Below are positions 44,202 through 53,393 of a DNA stretch of 64,000 nt, piece after piece (positions within the stretch are counted from its first letter, which is position 1; every line of letters begins with the position of its first letter). Position numbers and translations under genes: made by a program. The notes below the pieces were generated by a model. That model was not told the DNA's origin, made no database searches, and saw only the letters and a program-made list of their open reading frames with translations. Origin of the DNA: Microbacterium sp. STN6 (GTDB lineage: Bacteria; Actinomycetota; Actinomycetes; Actinomycetales; Microbacteriaceae); the NCBI RefSeq assembly GCF_026410545.1, contig NZ_JAPMIT010000002.1:1-64000 (forward strand). The letters are read 5' to 3'.

Positions 44202-47200
44202 ATGTTCATGGTGGGCGGAACGGCGGTGACGAGCGCGAGTGACCTCGCCGCGGCATCCGCCTGTGAATTCGCCTTTCTGCGGGGCATCGACGTCAAGTTG
44301 GGGCGCATCGAGGCTCTGCCCGACGAGGTCGACGAGATGTACGAGCGCACCTCGCGCCTCGGCGACGAGCACGAGCATCGGGTGCTCGAACAGTACCGAG
44401 AGCGGTTCGGCGCCGGCGTCGCCGAGATCGCGCGGCCCGCGAGCATGCAGCGCGCCGATATCGAGGCAGCCGTCGACGAGACCGTGCGGGCGTTTGGGTC
44501 CGACGCCGACGTGGTGTTCCAGGCCACTTTTTTCGACGGCTCCTTCATCGGTTTCGCCGACTTCATCGTGCGCCGTCCCGACGGCTCCTGGCTCGTGCAA
44601 GACACCAAGCTTGCCCGCCACGCCCGCGTGACCGCCCTCATGCAGCTCGCGGCATATAGCGATCAGCTGCGGCGCATCGGTCTGCGGCCAGCCGAGACTG
44701 TGCAACTGCTGCTCGGCGACGGCACCGTCAGCGAGCATGCGCTGCGCGACATCGTTCCCGTTTTCCGCAAACGTCGCGCGCGTCTTCAGCAGATCATCGA
44801 CGAGCGGATGCTGGCGCACACCCTCGTCGCCTGGGGCGACGAGCGCTACAGTCTCTGCGGCCACTGTCCCGCGTGCGAGGCCGAGATCCAGGCGAGCGAC
44901 GACGTGCTGCTGGTGGCGGGCATGCGCGTGACGCAACGCGCGCGCCTGGGTGAGGCGGGCATCCGCACGGTGCAGCAGTTGGCGCTCTCGGACGGGCCGG
45001 TCGACGGCATCGCCGAGAGCACCCTGGCGGGGATGCGCATGCAGGCGACGCTGCAGCTCACCGCAGCGGCCGGCGCGCCGCCCCCTGTTGAGCTCTACAA
45101 TCCTCCTGCGCTCGCCGCGCTGCCGGAACCCAACCCCGGCGACATCTTCTTCGACTTCGAGGGTGACCCGCTCTACACCGAGGGAGCCGGGAATCGCTGG
45201 GGACTCGACTACCTGTTCGGCCTGGTCGAGACCGACGAGACGTTCCGCGCGTTCTGGGCGCACGGCTTTGCCGAGGAGCGGCAGGCTCTTCTCGACTTTC
45301 TCGCCTACCTTACCGAGCGCCGTCGGCGCTACCCCGGCATGCACGTATACCACTACGCCTCGTACGAGCGCACACACCTTCTCAGCCTCGCGGCGCGCCA
45401 CGGTGTCGGCGAGGATGCGGTGGACCAGTTGCTGCGCGAGAACGTGCTCGTCGACCTGTACCCGCTGGTGCGGCGGGCGCTGCGGGTCGGATCGCGGTCG
45501 TACTCGATCAAGAAGCTCGAGCCGCTCTATATGGGCGACGAGCTGCGCTCCGGCGAGGTGCAGACCGCGGCCGCCTCGATCACCGAGTACGCCAACGCCG
45601 TGGAGCTCCGCGCCACCGGCGATGTTGTTGGCAGCGACCACATGCTCGCGATCATCGCCGACTACAACCGGTACGACTGCGTCTCCACGGCACGACTGCG
45701 CGACTGGTTGCTCGCACACGCGCGCGGCAGCGGTGTTCGCATCGGGGCGTCCCATGCCGAGGAGGACGAAACAGGGCAGCCCGAGCCCTCCCCGTTGACG
45801 GCCGCGCTGCTGGCCCGCGCCGGCGATCCGCTGCACGAGCGCGACGCCGACCAGACCGCTGCCGCGCTCGCTGCAGCGGCCATCGACTACCACCGCCGCG
45901 AGCAGAAGAGCTTCTGGTGGGGGCATTACGCCCGGCTTGAGCAGCCCGTGCAGGAATGGGAAGACACACGAGACGTGCTCATCGTCGAGCACGCGCGCGT
46001 CGAGCGCGACTGGCATATCGAGGGCCGGCAGCGCACGCAGCGGCGGTGGCTGCGTCTGAGCGGAAGGCTGGCACCCGGCAGCCGCATCGCCGAGAGCGAG
46101 CGGTCCGGCCCGTTCCTGCTCTACGAATACCCCGCGCCGTTCCCGACGCCGCGCCTGGCGCCCGGCTCGCGGGGCGCGCGCACCGCACGAGTCCTCGAGG
46201 TCCGCGACGACGGCAGCGTGCTCGTCGAAGAGACCCTGCATGCGGATGCCGCGGCGTACACCGCGACGCCGAGTGCCCTCGCGCCCGCCTCACCCCCCGC
46301 TGCCGGTTCCCAGACGGGAGCGATCGAGGAGTGGGCCGAGCGCATCGTCGAGGCAGCCCCGGGATGGCCGGCTGACGCCATGACCGACGTGCTTCGCCGG
46401 GTGCCGCCGCGAACGAGGAGCGGCAGGCTCGCCCCCGTCGACGACGCGTTGCTGGGGGAGGATCGCGTCACAGCAGTCGTCGCGAGCCTGCTCGACCTGG
46501 ACGACTCCTACCTGGCCGTGCAGGGCCCACCCGGCACAGGCAAGACCTACCTCGGCGCGCATGTCATTGCCGAGCTGGTGTCGAAGCACCACTGGAAGAT
46601 CGGCGTCGTCGCCCAGTCGCACCCGGTGGTCGAGAACCTGCTGGCCGCCGTCGTGAGGGCGGGCCTCGACGCGGGCCTCGTGGGCAAAGTGCCGAAAGCG
46701 GGAGGTGGGGCCGCCGACCCGTCGGAGTCCGCATACGAGGTGCTGCCGAAAGACGGCCAGCTTGCGTTCGGGGCCGAGCATGCGGCATCCGGTTATGTCA
46801 TCGGTGGAACGGCCTGGGACTTCAGCAACAAGGCCAGGGTGCTGCGTCGCAGCCTCGACCTGCTCGTGGTCGACGAGGCCGGCCAGTTCTCGCTCGCGTC
46901 CACCATCGCGGCGAGCGTTGGCGCGCGCAACCTGCTGCTTCTCGGAGACCCGCAGCAGCTGCCGCAGGTGAGTCAGGGCACGCACCCGGAACCAATCGAC
47001 CGCTCGGCACTCGGCTGGGTGAGCGACGGGCACGACGTGCTGCCAGCCGAACTCGGCTACTTTCTCGCAGAGAGCCGGCGCATGCACCCGGCCGTCACCG
47101 CCCCCGTCTCGCGGCTCTCGTACGAGGGCATGCTGCGCTCGCATCCGGTGGCGTCGACGCGGCACCTCGACGGTGTGCGGCCGGGCCTGCATGTGGTCGG

Positions 47201-47726
47201 TGTTGAGCACACGGGTGACTCGGTCGAATCGGCCGAGGAAGTCGTCGTTGTCGTCGACCTGGCGCGGTCGGTTCTCGGCCGAATGTGGAGAGACCCCACT
47301 GAGAGTGCTGAACCGCGGCCGCTCGAGGCTGGCGACGTGATCGTCGTCACCCCATACAACGCGCAGCAGAACAGAGTGCGCGATGCGCTCATCGCGGCGG
47401 GGCTCGGCGGGATTCGCGTCGGCACGGTCGACAGGTTTCAGGGCCAGGAGGCAGCCGTGGCAATCGTCTCGCTCGCCGCGTCCTCGGCAGAAGACGTGCC
47501 GCGTGGCATGTCGTTCCTCATCATGAAGAATCGGCTCAACGTGGCGATCTCGCGTGCAAAATGGGTCGCCTACCTCGTGTACTCGCCCGCGCTGACGGAA
47601 TACCTTCCCTCCACCCCGCCGCAGCTCGCCGAGCTGAGCGCCTTCATCGAGCTGACGCAGAGCGGTGATGCGATCGGCGATGGGGCGATGGGCGTCGGCA
47701 GAGGCCGCCCATCCGACGTAACGTAG
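44202..47726 (+). CDS. TM0106-type RecB/Cas4-like nuclease fused to a DEDD exonuclease and SF1 helicase
   Basis: 1174 residues. The N-terminal PD-(D/E)XK nuclease has D120, D134 and K136, and an Fe-S-type cysteine set C21 with C219, C222 and C225, as in Cas4/AddB. A DEDD-like exonuclease follows (D318-F-E320-G-D in FDFEGDP; H-x-Y...YNRYDC). The C-terminal Dna2/Upf1-like helicase has Walker A GPPGTGKT (775-782), VVDEAGQF and QGQEAAVAIVS. The family is uncharacterised; the domains suggest DNA end processing or defence against foreign DNA. Leaderless start 44202. The DarT-like gene follows after 76 nt. Confidence 0.92.
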   Translation: MFMVGGTAVTSASDLAAASACEFAFLRGIDVKLGRIEALPDEVDEMYERTSRLGDEHEHRVLEQYRERFGAGVAEIARPASMQRADIEAAVDETVRAFGSDADVVFQATFFDGSFIGFADFIVRRPDGSWLVQDTKLARHARVTALMQLAAYSDQLRRIGLRPAETVQLLLGDGTVSEHALRDIVPVFRKRRARLQQIIDERMLAHTLVAWGDERYSLCGHCPACEAEIQASDDVLLVAGMRVTQRARLGEAGIRTVQQLALSDGPVDGIAESTLAGMRMQATLQLTAAAGAPPPVELYNPPALAALPEPNPGDIFFDFEGDPLYTEGAGNRWGLDYLFGLVETDETFRAFWAHGFAEERQALLDFLAYLTERRRRYPGMHVYHYASYERTHLLSLAARHGVGEDAVDQLLRENVLVDLYPLVRRALRVGSRSYSIKKLEPLYMGDELRSGEVQTAAASITEYANAVELRATGDVVGSDHMLAIIADYNRYDCVSTARLRDWLLAHARGSGVRIGASHAEEDETGQPEPSPLTAALLARAGDPLHERDADQTAAALAAAAIDYHRREQKSFWWGHYARLEQPVQEWEDTRDVLIVEHARVERDWHIEGRQRTQRRWLRLSGRLAPGSRIAESERSGPFLLYEYPAPFPTPRLAPGSRGARTARVLEVRDDGSVLVEETLHADAAAYTATPSALAPASPPAAGSQTGAIEEWAERIVEAAPGWPADAMTDVLRRVPPRTRSGRLAPVDDALLGEDRVTAVVASLLDLDDSYLAVQGPPGTGKTYLGAHVIAELVSKHHWKIGVVAQSHPVVENLLAAVVRAGLDAGLVGKVPKAGGGAADPSESAYEVLPKDGQLAFGAEHAASGYVIGGTAWDFSNKARVLRRSLDLLVVDEAGQFSLASTIAASVGARNLLLLGDPQQLPQVSQGTHPEPIDRSALGWVSDGHDVLPAELGYFLAESRRMHPAVTAPVSRLSYEGMLRSHPVASTRHLDGVRPGLHVVGVEHTGDSVESAEEVVVVVDLARSVLGRMWRDPTESAEPRPLEAGDVIVVTPYNAQQNRVRDALIAAGLGGIRVGTVDRFQGQEAAVAIVSLAASSAEDVPRGMSFLIMKNRLNVAISRAKWVAYLVYSPALTEYLPSTPPQLAELSAFIELTQSGDAIGDGAMGVGRGRPSDVT

Positions 47727-47802
47727 AGGGGCGGGCGGCGCGTACCTCACGACGAACACGCGGCACCGCGATCCCGAGGCCGACAAGCAAAAAAGGGGCT
47801 GT

Positions 47803-48645
47803 GTGAGCGGCGAGTGCATTCACGGACTGGACGAGGGCCTCTGCGCGGTCTGCTACCCCAAGGTCACGCCTGAAAAGGCTCAGACTCCCGCATCCCGCAC
47901 CGGTTCCCGTGCGCAAGCCGCCACGCGTGCGCCTCGTGCGCGAGCCGCCTCAGCCCCGCGTGCAAAAGCATCGCGGCAGGCCGGCGCCGCTGCCGCTCCC
48001 GGCCGCCGGGTGAATGTTGACGAGCAGCGCGTCTATCACCTCACGCACATCGCGAACCTGCGCGGAATTCTCGCCGAGGGTCGCATTCTCGCCGATGCCA
48101 ACGGTGAATTCCAGACGCGGCCCGAGATCGACATCGCAGCACCCGACACGAGGCAGCTGCGGCGCGAGACTCTCGTCGGCGAGCGCAGTGTTGCCGACTT
48201 CGTGCCGTTCTTCCTCTCACCCGACGCCGAACTGTGGCAGACCATGCGAGAGGGCCGCGACGACCCCCGGCTCTCCGCGCAGGGGCGGCGCGCGGACCCG
48301 CACGATTTCGTCATGTTCGTCTCAACGATCGGCGCGCTGGCCCGGCACTCTGCCTCGGCGGTGCTCGCCTCGGGCGACGCAACAGCGGCACTGACGCGTT
48401 TCGACAGCGAACGCGAGGGCACCGAGCGGATGCTGCGCCGCCTCTCGGTCGACGACGACCCCTCGTCGTTGCAGGCCGCCGAACTGCTGGTGCCGGAGGC
48501 GGTTAGCCTCGACGTGATCGCGCTTGTGGGCGTGGCAGGAGAGCGCGCCAGGCGCGAGGTGCGCGAAATGCTGGCCACCTCGCCCTGGAAACCGAAGGTG
48601 GCGGTCTACCCGCCGTGGTTCCGTGCCGAGGCCGACGGCGCCTGA
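47803..48645 (+). CDS. DarT-like ssDNA ADP-ribosyltransferase (DUF4433)
   Basis: 280 residues. An N-terminal zinc-ribbon-like CIHGLDEGLCAVC (C5, H7, C14, C17) and an Arg/Ala/Lys-rich linker (about 25-70) precede a DarT-type domain: VYHLTHIANLRGIL (H79, H82, N85) and VADFVPFFLSP are NAD-site motifs, and E227 in AAELLVP fits the catalytic Glu. DarT adds ADP-ribose to thymidine in ssDNA and is usually paired with the macrodomain antitoxin DarG. No DarG is seen nearby. AAGGGG lies before the GTG. Probably co-transcribed with the upstream nuclease-helicase. Confidence 0.83.
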   Translation: MSGECIHGLDEGLCAVCYPKVTPEKAQTPASRTGSRAQAATRAPRARAASAPRAKASRQAGAAAAPGRRVNVDEQRVYHLTHIANLRGILAEGRILADANGEFQTRPEIDIAAPDTRQLRRETLVGERSVADFVPFFLSPDAELWQTMREGRDDPRLSAQGRRADPHDFVMFVSTIGALARHSASAVLASGDATAALTRFDSEREGTERMLRRLSVDDDPSSLQAAELLVPEAVSLDVIALVGVAGERARREVREMLATSPWKPKVAVYPPWFRAEADGA

Positions 48646-48652
48646 GGTAGAC

Positions 48653-48679
48653 GGCGCCTGACGCCATCTGTCGGGCGCC
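48653..48679. terminator. Hairpin between convergent genes
   Basis: GGCGCC...GGCGCC arms with a 15-nt loop lie between the DarT-like gene and the convergent acetyltransferase. No T-tract follows. Confidence 0.35.
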
Positions 48680-48691
48680 AGCGGTGACGCC

Positions 48692-49033
48692 TCAGCGCGT
48701 GAGCAGCGAGGCGCGCTCGGGGTGCTCGTCGAACCACTTGGCGACGTACCAGCACATCGGCACCACCCGGTAGTCCGTCGTCGACTCGACGTCGTCCATT
48801 GCGAACGTCACGAGCCGGTCCGCAAGACCCTGGCCACGATGCGTCGGCTGCGTGAACGTGCGGGTGAACGAGATGTTGGTGCCGTTCACCCGGTAGTCGG
48901 CGACGCAGATGAGCTGGCCGCCGATTCGGAGCGCGTAACGCTGGTTGCCCGCCTCGTGCACGAGGTCGACGCGTGGGGCGTTGCCGTCGCGCTCGTCGAG
49001 TGAGGCGTCGTCGGAATCGCTCTGCGCTGCCAT
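48692..49033 (-). CDS. GNAT-fold acetyltransferase-like protein (YjdJ/NATD1 type)
   Basis: 113 residues. The core (ISFTRTFTQPTHRGQGLADRLVTFAMDDV) matches the small YjdJ-like N-acetyltransferases: the acetyl-CoA loop is RGQGLA, and MCWYVAKWFDEHPE is the characteristic ending. An acidic N-terminal extension precedes it. Leaderless: TAGCCT lies 6 nt before the ATG. Confidence 0.85.
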   Translation of the reverse strand: MAAQSDSDDASLDERDGNAPRVDLVHEAGNQRYALRIGGQLICVADYRVNGTNISFTRTFTQPTHRGQGLADRLVTFAMDDVESTTDYRVVPMCWYVAKWFDEHPERASLLTR

Positions 49034-49039
49034 GACCTC

Positions 49040-49045
49040 AGGCTA
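49040..49045 (-). promoter_or_regulatory. Leaderless -10 element TAGCCT
   Basis: Minus-strand TAGCCT, 6 nt, then the ATG at 49033. Confidence 0.55.
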
Positions 49046-49138
49046 GGCTCCTTCTCCACCGTTGTCTGCATACCGTCGCTTTCCACAGATGCGTCGCGCA
49101 GCGACCAGCGCGGCGCGATCAGCGACGAGCATTGCAGC

Positions 49139-49555
49139 ATGTCAATGATCTCCGCCGAACAGGCAGCCCAGATCCCCCTCGAGACCGACGACGAGATACT
49201 TCAGAGGGCGCGCGACATCGTCGGTCGCGCATGCCGCCGGCAGGTGTGGATCTTCATGCTCGACGAGCATGCATGCCAGATCCCCGTTCTGATCCCGTTC
49301 GAGGATTACCCTGCCGCGCCCGAGGGCACCATCGATCTCTTCGTCGGCCTCGTTGCCGGGGCGATGAGCCAGGTAGAGGCGGCGTCCGTGTTCTTCGTCT
49401 GGGAGCGGCGCCTGGGCGAGGCATCCGTTCCCGGGGACCGGCGCTGGGCCGCTGCACTCGCCAAAGAATGTCGGGAGCGGGGGCTCGTTTTGCGGGGCCA
49501 GCTGCTGAGCCATCGCACGGGCTTGCGCTGGTTTCCGCCAGAAGAATACGAGTGA
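49139..49555 (+). CDS. Hypothetical protein
   Basis: A 138-residue soluble alpha/beta protein I cannot place. Features are a helical start (EEQAAQIPLETDDEILQRARDIVGRACRRQ-like), strands QVWIFMLDE and PVLIPFEDY, and a helix-strand ending GLVLRGQLLSHRTGLRWFPPEEY. It converges on the rhodanese gene with a 9-bp gap. There is no clear ribosome site or -10. Confidence 0.6.
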   Translation: MSMISAEQAAQIPLETDDEILQRARDIVGRACRRQVWIFMLDEHACQIPVLIPFEDYPAAPEGTIDLFVGLVAGAMSQVEAASVFFVWERRLGEASVPGDRRWAAALAKECRERGLVLRGQLLSHRTGLRWFPPEEYE

Positions 49556-49564
49556 GGGGTACGG

Positions 49565-50470
49565 TCAACCGCTGGCCAGCGGCCGCGCCGGATCCGCGGC
49601 CCACTCGTTGAGCGAGCCGTCATAGACGGCCACGTCGGTGTGCCCGACGACGGCGAGTGCGAGTGCGTCGAGCGCCGCCACGATCCCCGCCGCGCAGTAC
49701 GCGATGATGTGAGGCGCGCCGTCGATGACGTCTGCGAAGACGGCGAGCAACGACTCGGCGTCGAGCAGGGCGTTCGTCTCCCGGTCGACAAGCCGGCTTG
49801 CCGGCACGCTCACGCTGCCAGGTATGTGCCCGAGTCGGGAGCGCAGCCCGGATTCGCCGCGGAACTCCCTCGAGGGGACGCCGCAGAGAAGCAGGCCGTC
49901 CCGCTCGCCGCTCAGCACGGCCGAGACCTGGGCGGCGTCTGCCCACAGTTCGGGGCGTGGCCTCGCATGAAACTCGACGCCGCCGGCCGGCGCCACCCAA
50001 CCCGCTTCGGTGGGCCGCCCTTCTGCCTTCCACTTCGTCATTCCGCCGTCGAGCACCGCTACCCGGTCGTGCCCGAATGACCGCAGCAGCCACCACAGCC
50101 GCGCCGCCCACCGGCCGTTCGCCGTGTCGTAGACGATCACAGTGGCCGCGTCGTCGATGCCGACCGCTGCGGCTGCCTCCTCGAATCGCTCGACGTCGGG
50201 CCGGGCGAAGCCGTATTCGCCGCGCGGGTCGCTGAATTCCTCGACGAGGTCGGCCACGAGCGCCCCCGGTATGTGGCCCTCGATCAGGTACTGGTCAAGG
50301 GCGCTGAGCCATCCGTAGCCGCCGCCGAGGCGGTCGACCCGAACGACCGTCGCGTCGAGAACCACCATGCTCGGCGAACCCAGGTGGTCGGCAAGCCACT
50401 GCGTCGAGACGAGGGGCGCGGCCAACTCGGGCCCCGTGTACGTGCGGATGCGTTCGGTCGCGTCGGTCAT
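49565..50470 (-). CDS. Sulfurtransferase with two rhodanese domains
   Basis: A 301-residue thiosulfate/3-mercaptopyruvate sulfurtransferase. The N-terminal inactive rhodanese domain (about 20-145) has HIPGALVADL and IVYDTANGRWAARLWWLL; the C-terminal active domain carries the Cys loop YCAAGIVAA (about 257-265). It transfers sulfane sulfur in thiol/cyanide metabolism. Leaderless: TAGCGT lies 6 nt before the ATG. Confidence 0.9.
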   Translation of the reverse strand: MTDATERIRTYTGPELAAPLVSTQWLADHLGSPSMVVLDATVVRVDRLGGGYGWLSALDQYLIEGHIPGALVADLVEEFSDPRGEYGFARPDVERFEEAAAAVGIDDAATVIVYDTANGRWAARLWWLLRSFGHDRVAVLDGGMTKWKAEGRPTEAGWVAPAGGVEFHARPRPELWADAAQVSAVLSGERDGLLLCGVPSREFRGESGLRSRLGHIPGSVSVPASRLVDRETNALLDAESLLAVFADVIDGAPHIIAYCAAGIVAALDALALAVVGHTDVAVYDGSLNEWAADPARPLASG

Positions 50471-50476
50471 GAGGCC

Positions 50477-50482
50477 ACGCTA
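50477..50482 (-). promoter_or_regulatory. Leaderless -10 element TAGCGT
   Basis: Minus-strand TAGCGT, 6 nt, then the ATG at 50470. Confidence 0.55.
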
Positions 50483-50536
50483 ATCAGCGCACTCGCGCCA
50501 GGCCATCGCCGCCGCAACAGGCCGTAACAGCGCCGT

Positions 50537-51217
50537 CTACTCCTGGCGAAGACGGGCCTTCGAGCGCCCCGGAGTCTTGTGCTCTGACTCATGCTCCTGC
50601 GTCTCGCGGGCCTGCCGCCGCTCGTGGTGCCGACGCACCCGCGTCGACGCGAAGTCGATGATGATGCCGCAGGCCACCGCGACCACGATCCCCACGAGCG
50701 CGGCGGCGAGCGGCTGCTTGTGCGCCCAGTGGCCGGCCGCGGTGCCGATGAGCACCGAGTACCCCGCCCACGTGATCCCGCCGAGAAGCGTCAGCGGCCA
50801 GAATCGTCGCCAGGCGAAGCCGGTTGCCCCCGCGGTCATGTTCACCGCGATGCGCCCGATCGGAATGTAGCGGGCCGTGAGAATGACCACGGCCGCGCGG
50901 CGCTCCAGGCCGTGACCCGCCCGGTGCACGGCGGCCGCGATGCGCGGCCGGCGCATCCATGCAAAGCGATCGATGCCGATCGCCCGGCCGATCGAATACG
51001 CGATGTTGTCGCCGACCGCTGCCCCGACCGCGGCGATCGCCACGACAAGCCACGGGTTCGGCAGCCCGGCCGAGACACCGACAGCCGCGGCGGCGACCAC
51101 CACCGTCTCGCTCGGCACCGGCGGAAAGAACCCGTCGATCACGACGAGCGCGAACAGCACGGGGTAGACCCACGGCGAGCTCATGGTCTGCATGACCAGC
51201 TCGGAGATCGGATCCAT
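50537..51217 (-). CDS. DedA family membrane protein
   Basis: A 226-residue DedA/VTT-domain protein. VIDGFFPPVPSETVVVAAAA is the first re-entrant segment, GAAVGDNIAYSIGRAIG the glycine-rich motif and ARYIPIGRIAVNMTAGATG the conserved Arg-containing helix. DedA proteins act in lipid-carrier recycling or membrane homeostasis. The C-terminal tail is strongly charged. ATG 51217 is used; the longer open frame is not conserved-looking. Confidence 0.88.
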   Translation of the reverse strand: MDPISELVMQTMSSPWVYPVLFALVVIDGFFPPVPSETVVVAAAAVGVSAGLPNPWLVVAIAAVGAAVGDNIAYSIGRAIGIDRFAWMRRPRIAAAVHRAGHGLERRAAVVILTARYIPIGRIAVNMTAGATGFAWRRFWPLTLLGGITWAGYSVLIGTAAGHWAHKQPLAAALVGIVVAVACGIIIDFASTRVRRHHERRQARETQEHESEHKTPGRSKARLRQE

Positions 51218-51384
51218 GACGCTCGTTTCGCACTCGGGTGAGGCCTGCCGCCTCGGACGCACAGAAGGTGCGTCGGCCCTGATTGAAGAGTAAGCGAGCG
51301 GATGCCGGTGGCGCATCACTCGCGGGCATGATCTCGGTCGACTCCCAGTGCTACCTGCGGCCGACGACGAGCGCTGCAAGCGTC

Positions 51385-51461
51385 ATGTCAGCGCCGTGTC
51401 AGCGCCGTGTCAGCGCCGTGTCAGCGCCGTGTCAGCGCCGTGTAAGAGCCGTGTAAGCGCC
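51385..51461 (+). promoter_or_regulatory. Seven 11-bp direct repeats, candidate SARP/OmpR-type binding array
   Basis: Units GTGTCAGCGCC (first ATGTCAGCGCC, last two GTGTAAGAGCC and GTGTAAGCGCC) at exactly 11-bp spacing from 51385. They lie 57 bp upstream of the ABC-exporter ATG. Direct repeats with an 11-bp period are the known targets of SARP and PhoB-like winged helices. A large SARP-family regulator is encoded right after the exporter (53394-56702), which is the obvious candidate. Confidence 0.65.
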
Positions 51462-51518
51462 CGCCCGCACCATGAATACCGACACAACGAACCACACGGA
51501 TTCGTGAAAGGACTCACC

Positions 51519-52520
51519 ATGAGCAATTCAACCGACTGGGCCGTCGAAGCCCACGGGCTCGTCAAGACATTCGGCGGCAACCGGGCCGTCGACGGCGTCG
51601 ACCTCTCGGTTCGCACCGGCACGGTCTATGGCGTGCTCGGCCCGAACGGCGCGGGCAAGACGACCACGATCAGCATGCTCGCCACGCTGCTTCGCCCGGA
51701 TGCCGGCAGCGCCCAGATCTTCGGCCACGACGTGGTCGCCCAAGCGCAGATCGTGCGCCAGCTGCTCGGGGTGACCGCGCAGTTCGCCTCGGTCGACGAG
51801 CGCCTCAGCGCCACCGAGAACCTCGTGATCTTCGCCCGCCTGCTCGGCTTCAGCCGCGCAGAGGCGAAGCGCAAGAGCGCGGAGCTGCTCGAGGAATTCG
51901 GGCTGACCGAGGCCGCCCGGCGCCCGATCTCCAAGTTCTCCGGCGGCATGCGCCGCCGCCTCGATCTCGCCGCGAGCCTGCTCGCCCAGCCGCCGCTCAT
52001 CTTCCTCGATGAGCCGACGACCGGCCTCGACCCCCGCACCCGCGCCCAGATGTGGGAGACCATCCGCCGCCTGGTGGCGACCGGATCCACCGTGCTTCTC
52101 ACCACGCAGTACCTCGACGAGGCCGACCAACTCGCCGACCGCATCGCCGTAATCGACCAGGGCCGGGTCGTCGCCGAGGGCACGGCGGACGAGCTCAAGG
52201 CGTCGGTCGGCGAGTCGTCGCTGCAGCTCAGGCTGGCCGATCCGACCGACCTCGAGGACGCCCGGCGCGCCGTCACCAGCGTTCTCGGTGTCGAGGCCGT
52301 CGTCTCACCCGAGGCGGGTCGCATTACTGCACCCATGCTGAACCCGGATGCTGTCACCGACCTCTTCATCACCTTCCGCGAGGCCGGCATCCACCTCACC
52401 GAGATGTCGGTGCAGAAGCCGACCCTCGACGAGGTCTTCCTCACCCTGACCGGCCACGGCGTCGAAGACGACTCTTCGACGACCGGTGCGGCTCCCGAAT
52501 CAGAAAGGGTCAGCGCATGA
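51519..52520 (+). CDS. ABC transporter ATP-binding protein (DrrA-like)
   Basis: A 333-residue ATPase. Walker A GPNGAGKTT (about 40-48), Q-loop, signature FSGGMRRRLDLA, Walker B LIFLDEPTTGLDP and the H-loop TQYLDEADQLADR are intact. The C-terminal extension (LQLRLADPTDLEDARRAV...PTLDEVFLTLTG) is of the DrrA/daunorubicin-resistance type. With the permease it forms a drug or natural-product exporter. GAAAGGAC precedes the ATG, and the 11-bp repeat array lies upstream. Confidence 0.93.
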   Translation: MSNSTDWAVEAHGLVKTFGGNRAVDGVDLSVRTGTVYGVLGPNGAGKTTTISMLATLLRPDAGSAQIFGHDVVAQAQIVRQLLGVTAQFASVDERLSATENLVIFARLLGFSRAEAKRKSAELLEEFGLTEAARRPISKFSGGMRRRLDLAASLLAQPPLIFLDEPTTGLDPRTRAQMWETIRRLVATGSTVLLTTQYLDEADQLADRIAVIDQGRVVAEGTADELKASVGESSLQLRLADPTDLEDARRAVTSVLGVEAVVSPEAGRITAPMLNPDAVTDLFITFREAGIHLTEMSVQKPTLDEVFLTLTGHGVEDDSSTTGAAPESERVSA

Positions 52521-53332
52521 CCACCGCAACAATCGCCTCCGGCCGCAGCCGGGAGCTCCGCAACCACGTCAGCCTCGGTCAGTCGGTGGCGAACTCGTTC
52601 ACCATGGCATACCGCGGCCTGCTCAAGATCAAGCGCACGCCAGAACAGCTCATCGACGTCACGGTGCAGCCGATCATCTTCACCCTGATGTTCACCTACA
52701 TCTTCGGTGGCGCGATCTCGGGCGACATCGCCGGCTATCTGCCGATCATCATTCCCGGCATTCTCGCGCAGACCGTGATCACGACCTCGGTCGTCACGGG
52801 CGTTCAGCTGCGTGAGGATATGGACAAGGGCGTGTTCGACCGCTTCAAGTCCATGCCGATCGCCCGCATCTCGCCCCTCGCGGGAGCCCTGCTGGCCGAC
52901 ACGGTTCGCTACTTCATCGCCACGACCCTCACATTCGTGATGGGCTACATCATGGGATGGCGCGCGGGCGGAGGCATCACCGGACTCATCTTCGCCGGCC
53001 TGCTCGTCATGGCCTGCGCGTGGGCCATCAGCTGGATCTTCGCGTTCTTCGGCGTTGTCGCCCGCAGCGCCTCGAGCGTGCAGGGCATCTCGTTCCTCAT
53101 CCTGTTCCCGCTGACGTTCCTCTCGAACGCGTTCGTGCCGGTCGACACCATGCCGAGCTGGCTGCAGGGATTCGTGAACGTCAACCCGGTGTCGCACCTG
53201 ATCACGGCCGTGCGCGAGCTGACCAACAACGGTGCGGTCACGAGCGACCTCTGGCTCGCCCTGCTCGGCTCCGCCGTTGTCGTCGCGATCTTCGCACCGC
53301 TCACCGTGCGGGCGTACATGCGCAAGGCGTGA
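52517..53332 (+). CDS. ABC-2 type permease (DrrB-like)
   Basis: A 271-residue membrane component with six predicted helices. It has RTPEQLIDVTVQPIIFTLMFTYIFGGAI at the start, MDKGVFDRFKSMPIARISPLAG in the cytoplasmic loop and FLSNAFVPVDTMPSWLQ before the last helix, all typical of DrrB/ABC-2 exporters. The ATG overlaps the ATPase stop (ATGA). Substrate unknown. Confidence 0.92.
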   Translation: MTTATIASGRSRELRNHVSLGQSVANSFTMAYRGLLKIKRTPEQLIDVTVQPIIFTLMFTYIFGGAISGDIAGYLPIIIPGILAQTVITTSVVTGVQLREDMDKGVFDRFKSMPIARISPLAGALLADTVRYFIATTLTFVMGYIMGWRAGGGITGLIFAGLLVMACAWAISWIFAFFGVVARSASSVQGISFLILFPLTFLSNAFVPVDTMPSWLQGFVNVNPVSHLITAVRELTNNGAVTSDLWLALLGSAVVVAIFAPLTVRAYMRKA

Positions 53333-53393
53333 TCGACCCCTCGTGACGGGCCCGCGGCATCCGCTCTCCTAATGAAGGGGGCGGATGCTGCCG

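Noticed and set aside
43872-46241. 789-codon frame opposite the nuclease-helicase
   Set aside because: Shadow of the real gene, which has clear catalytic motifs.
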